Source: Oscillospiraceae bacterium
GTDB lineage: Bacteria > Bacillota > Clostridia > Oscillospirales > UBA929
NCBI GenBank assembly: GCA_031258665.1
Contig: JAIRML010000263.1
Location: 1-6,279 of the forward strand
Direction: 5' to 3'
DNA: 6,279 nt
Shown here piece by piece: positions 5,763 to 6,279 of this stretch (position 1 is its first letter; each line of letters begins with the position of its first letter). The notes beneath the pieces were generated by a model. That model did not search any database. It saw only the letters and a program-made list of their open reading frames with translations, and was not told where the DNA came from. Both the position numbers and the translations under genes were made by a program.

Positions 5763-6279
5763 GCGGTGCCATACAAAAAAAACCGGGGAACAAGAACATC
5801 TCATTGTGGATCACAACATTGCTCTTTTTTGTGCTGTTTGGAGCGGGCTCGCTGGCGTATGACCGATTCTTTTCCCTGTCCACATTTCTCAACCTCTTCA
5901 ACGACAACGCGTACCTCATCATTGTCGCGATCGGCGTGACGTTTGTGCTCCTGACGGGGGGCATCGACATCTCCGTGGCGTCCACACTGGCCTTCACCTG
6001 TGTGTTTTCGGCCCATTTGCTGCGCCTCGGCGTACCGCCGGCGGCGGTGATCCCGCTCGTGCTGTTGATCGGGCTCGGCGTGGGGCTTCTCATGGGGTAC
6101 CTGATCCAGACATTTCATTTGCAGCCCTTCATTGTCACACTGGCCGGGCAATTTTTTATGCGCGGGTTCTGCGCGGTCATCAGCACCAACTCCATCCCCA
6201 TCTCAGATGAGTTTTACAAGTACATGGCCTTGGGCAAAGTGAGCATAGGCAAGGGAAAGCTGTATTATTACGTGTTCTT
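5759..6279 (+). CDS. yjfF: Sugar ABC transporter permease, YjfF family, 3' end cut by window
   Basis: This is the second permease of the importer; 173 residues are visible of about 330 expected from E. coli YjfF, and the frame runs off the window end. It is a BPD_transp_2 membrane protein. Hydrophobic segments lie near residues 16-33, 51-67, 72-88, 95-116 and 122-142. The motifs NDNAYLIIVAIGVTFVLLTGGIDISV (48 on), QPFIVTLAGQFFMRG (122-136) and STNSIPI (142-148) match E. coli YjfF (TDNAFLGIIAVGMTFVILSGGIDLSVGS, PAFIITLAGMFFLRG, SEESIPI). The in-frame start is GTG 5759, overlapping the ytfT stop as GTGA, which favours coupled translation. The Shine-Dalgarno spacing is only 1 nt. TTG at 5804 is another start option. 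GTG at 5766 would be better spaced but needs a -1 shift in the A8 run to reach this frame. The family assignment is firm; the first 15 or so residues are not. Confidence 0.9.
   Translation, partial: MSGAIQKKPGNKNISLWITTLLFFVLFGAGSLAYDRFFSLSTFLNLFNDNAYLIIVAIGVTFVLLTGGIDISVASTLAFTCVFSAHLLRLGVPPAAVIPLVLLIGLGVGLLMGYLIQTFHLQPFIVTLAGQFFMRGFCAVISTNSIPISDEFYKYMALGKVSIGKGKLYYYVF
5777..5783 (+). other. A8 run with slippery heptamer at the yjfF start
   Basis: Bases 5775-5782 are eight A residues, followed by CC. Read from the well-spaced GTG at 5766, the codons are CCA TAC AAA AAA AAC, and A-AAA-AAC (5777-5783) is a classical -1 slippery heptamer. A -1 shift there, or one extra A in the DNA or RNA, joins this start to the permease frame at CCG 5783. 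The sequence itself is plain; any use as a frameshift site is inference, and an assembly length error in the homopolymer is equally possible. Confidence 0.3.

Noticed and set aside
4710..5804. Antisense open frame opposite ytfT
   Set aside because: Very rich in His, Asp, Gly and Arg, typical of the reverse reading of a hydrophobic membrane-protein gene.

Overview
The window looks like a piece of a GC-rich Gram-positive genome, most likely a clostridial (Firmicutes/Bacillota) gut- or sediment-type bacterium. The reasons are a lipoprotein-type solute-binding protein, strong AGGAGG-type ribosome binding sites, GTG and TTG starts, and protein sequences that read like clostridial versions of known sugar-transport families. 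I cannot name a species. All supported genes are on the + strand.

Positions 1-1776 hold the 3' part of a large extracellular protein. It has two complete concanavalin-like (LamG / DUF1080-type) beta-sandwich modules, the tail of a third, a carboxypeptidase-regulatory-like beta module and a C-terminal all-beta domain. No catalytic domain is visible; it would lie upstream. Positions 1777-1944 hold a probable promoter (TATAAT at 1871), a short leader palindrome and a ribosome binding site.

Positions 1945-6279 are an ABC sugar-importer operon that matches the E. coli galactofuranose transporter YtfQ-YtfR-YtfT-YjfF gene for gene: a lipoprotein binding protein, a double-ATPase-domain subunit, and two membrane permeases (the second cut by the window end). 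The three downstream genes are tightly coupled (26-nt and 4-nt overlaps). The binding-protein gene is separated from them by 295 nt. In the family the binding protein captures a sugar outside the membrane, the two permeases form the channel and the ATPase powers import. The substrate cannot be fixed from sequence. Galactofuranose is the family default, but other furanose-form sugars such as arabinose or fructose are possible, and the neighbouring secreted multi-module protein could be part of the polysaccharide degradation that feeds the importer.

The most unusual part is the 295-nt gap at 2926-3220. It contains two identical 27-bp direct repeats and five stem-loops, one with a 12-bp perfect stem extending to 16 bp, and none is followed by a U-tract. 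It looks like a composite interspersed (REP/MITE-like) repeat that may also set the ratio of binding protein to membrane components. A second point of interest is the start of the last gene, where the best-spaced start codon (5766) is out of frame with the protein and is followed by an A8 run containing a classical -1 slippery heptamer. I see no novel defence, mobile or RNA system in the window.
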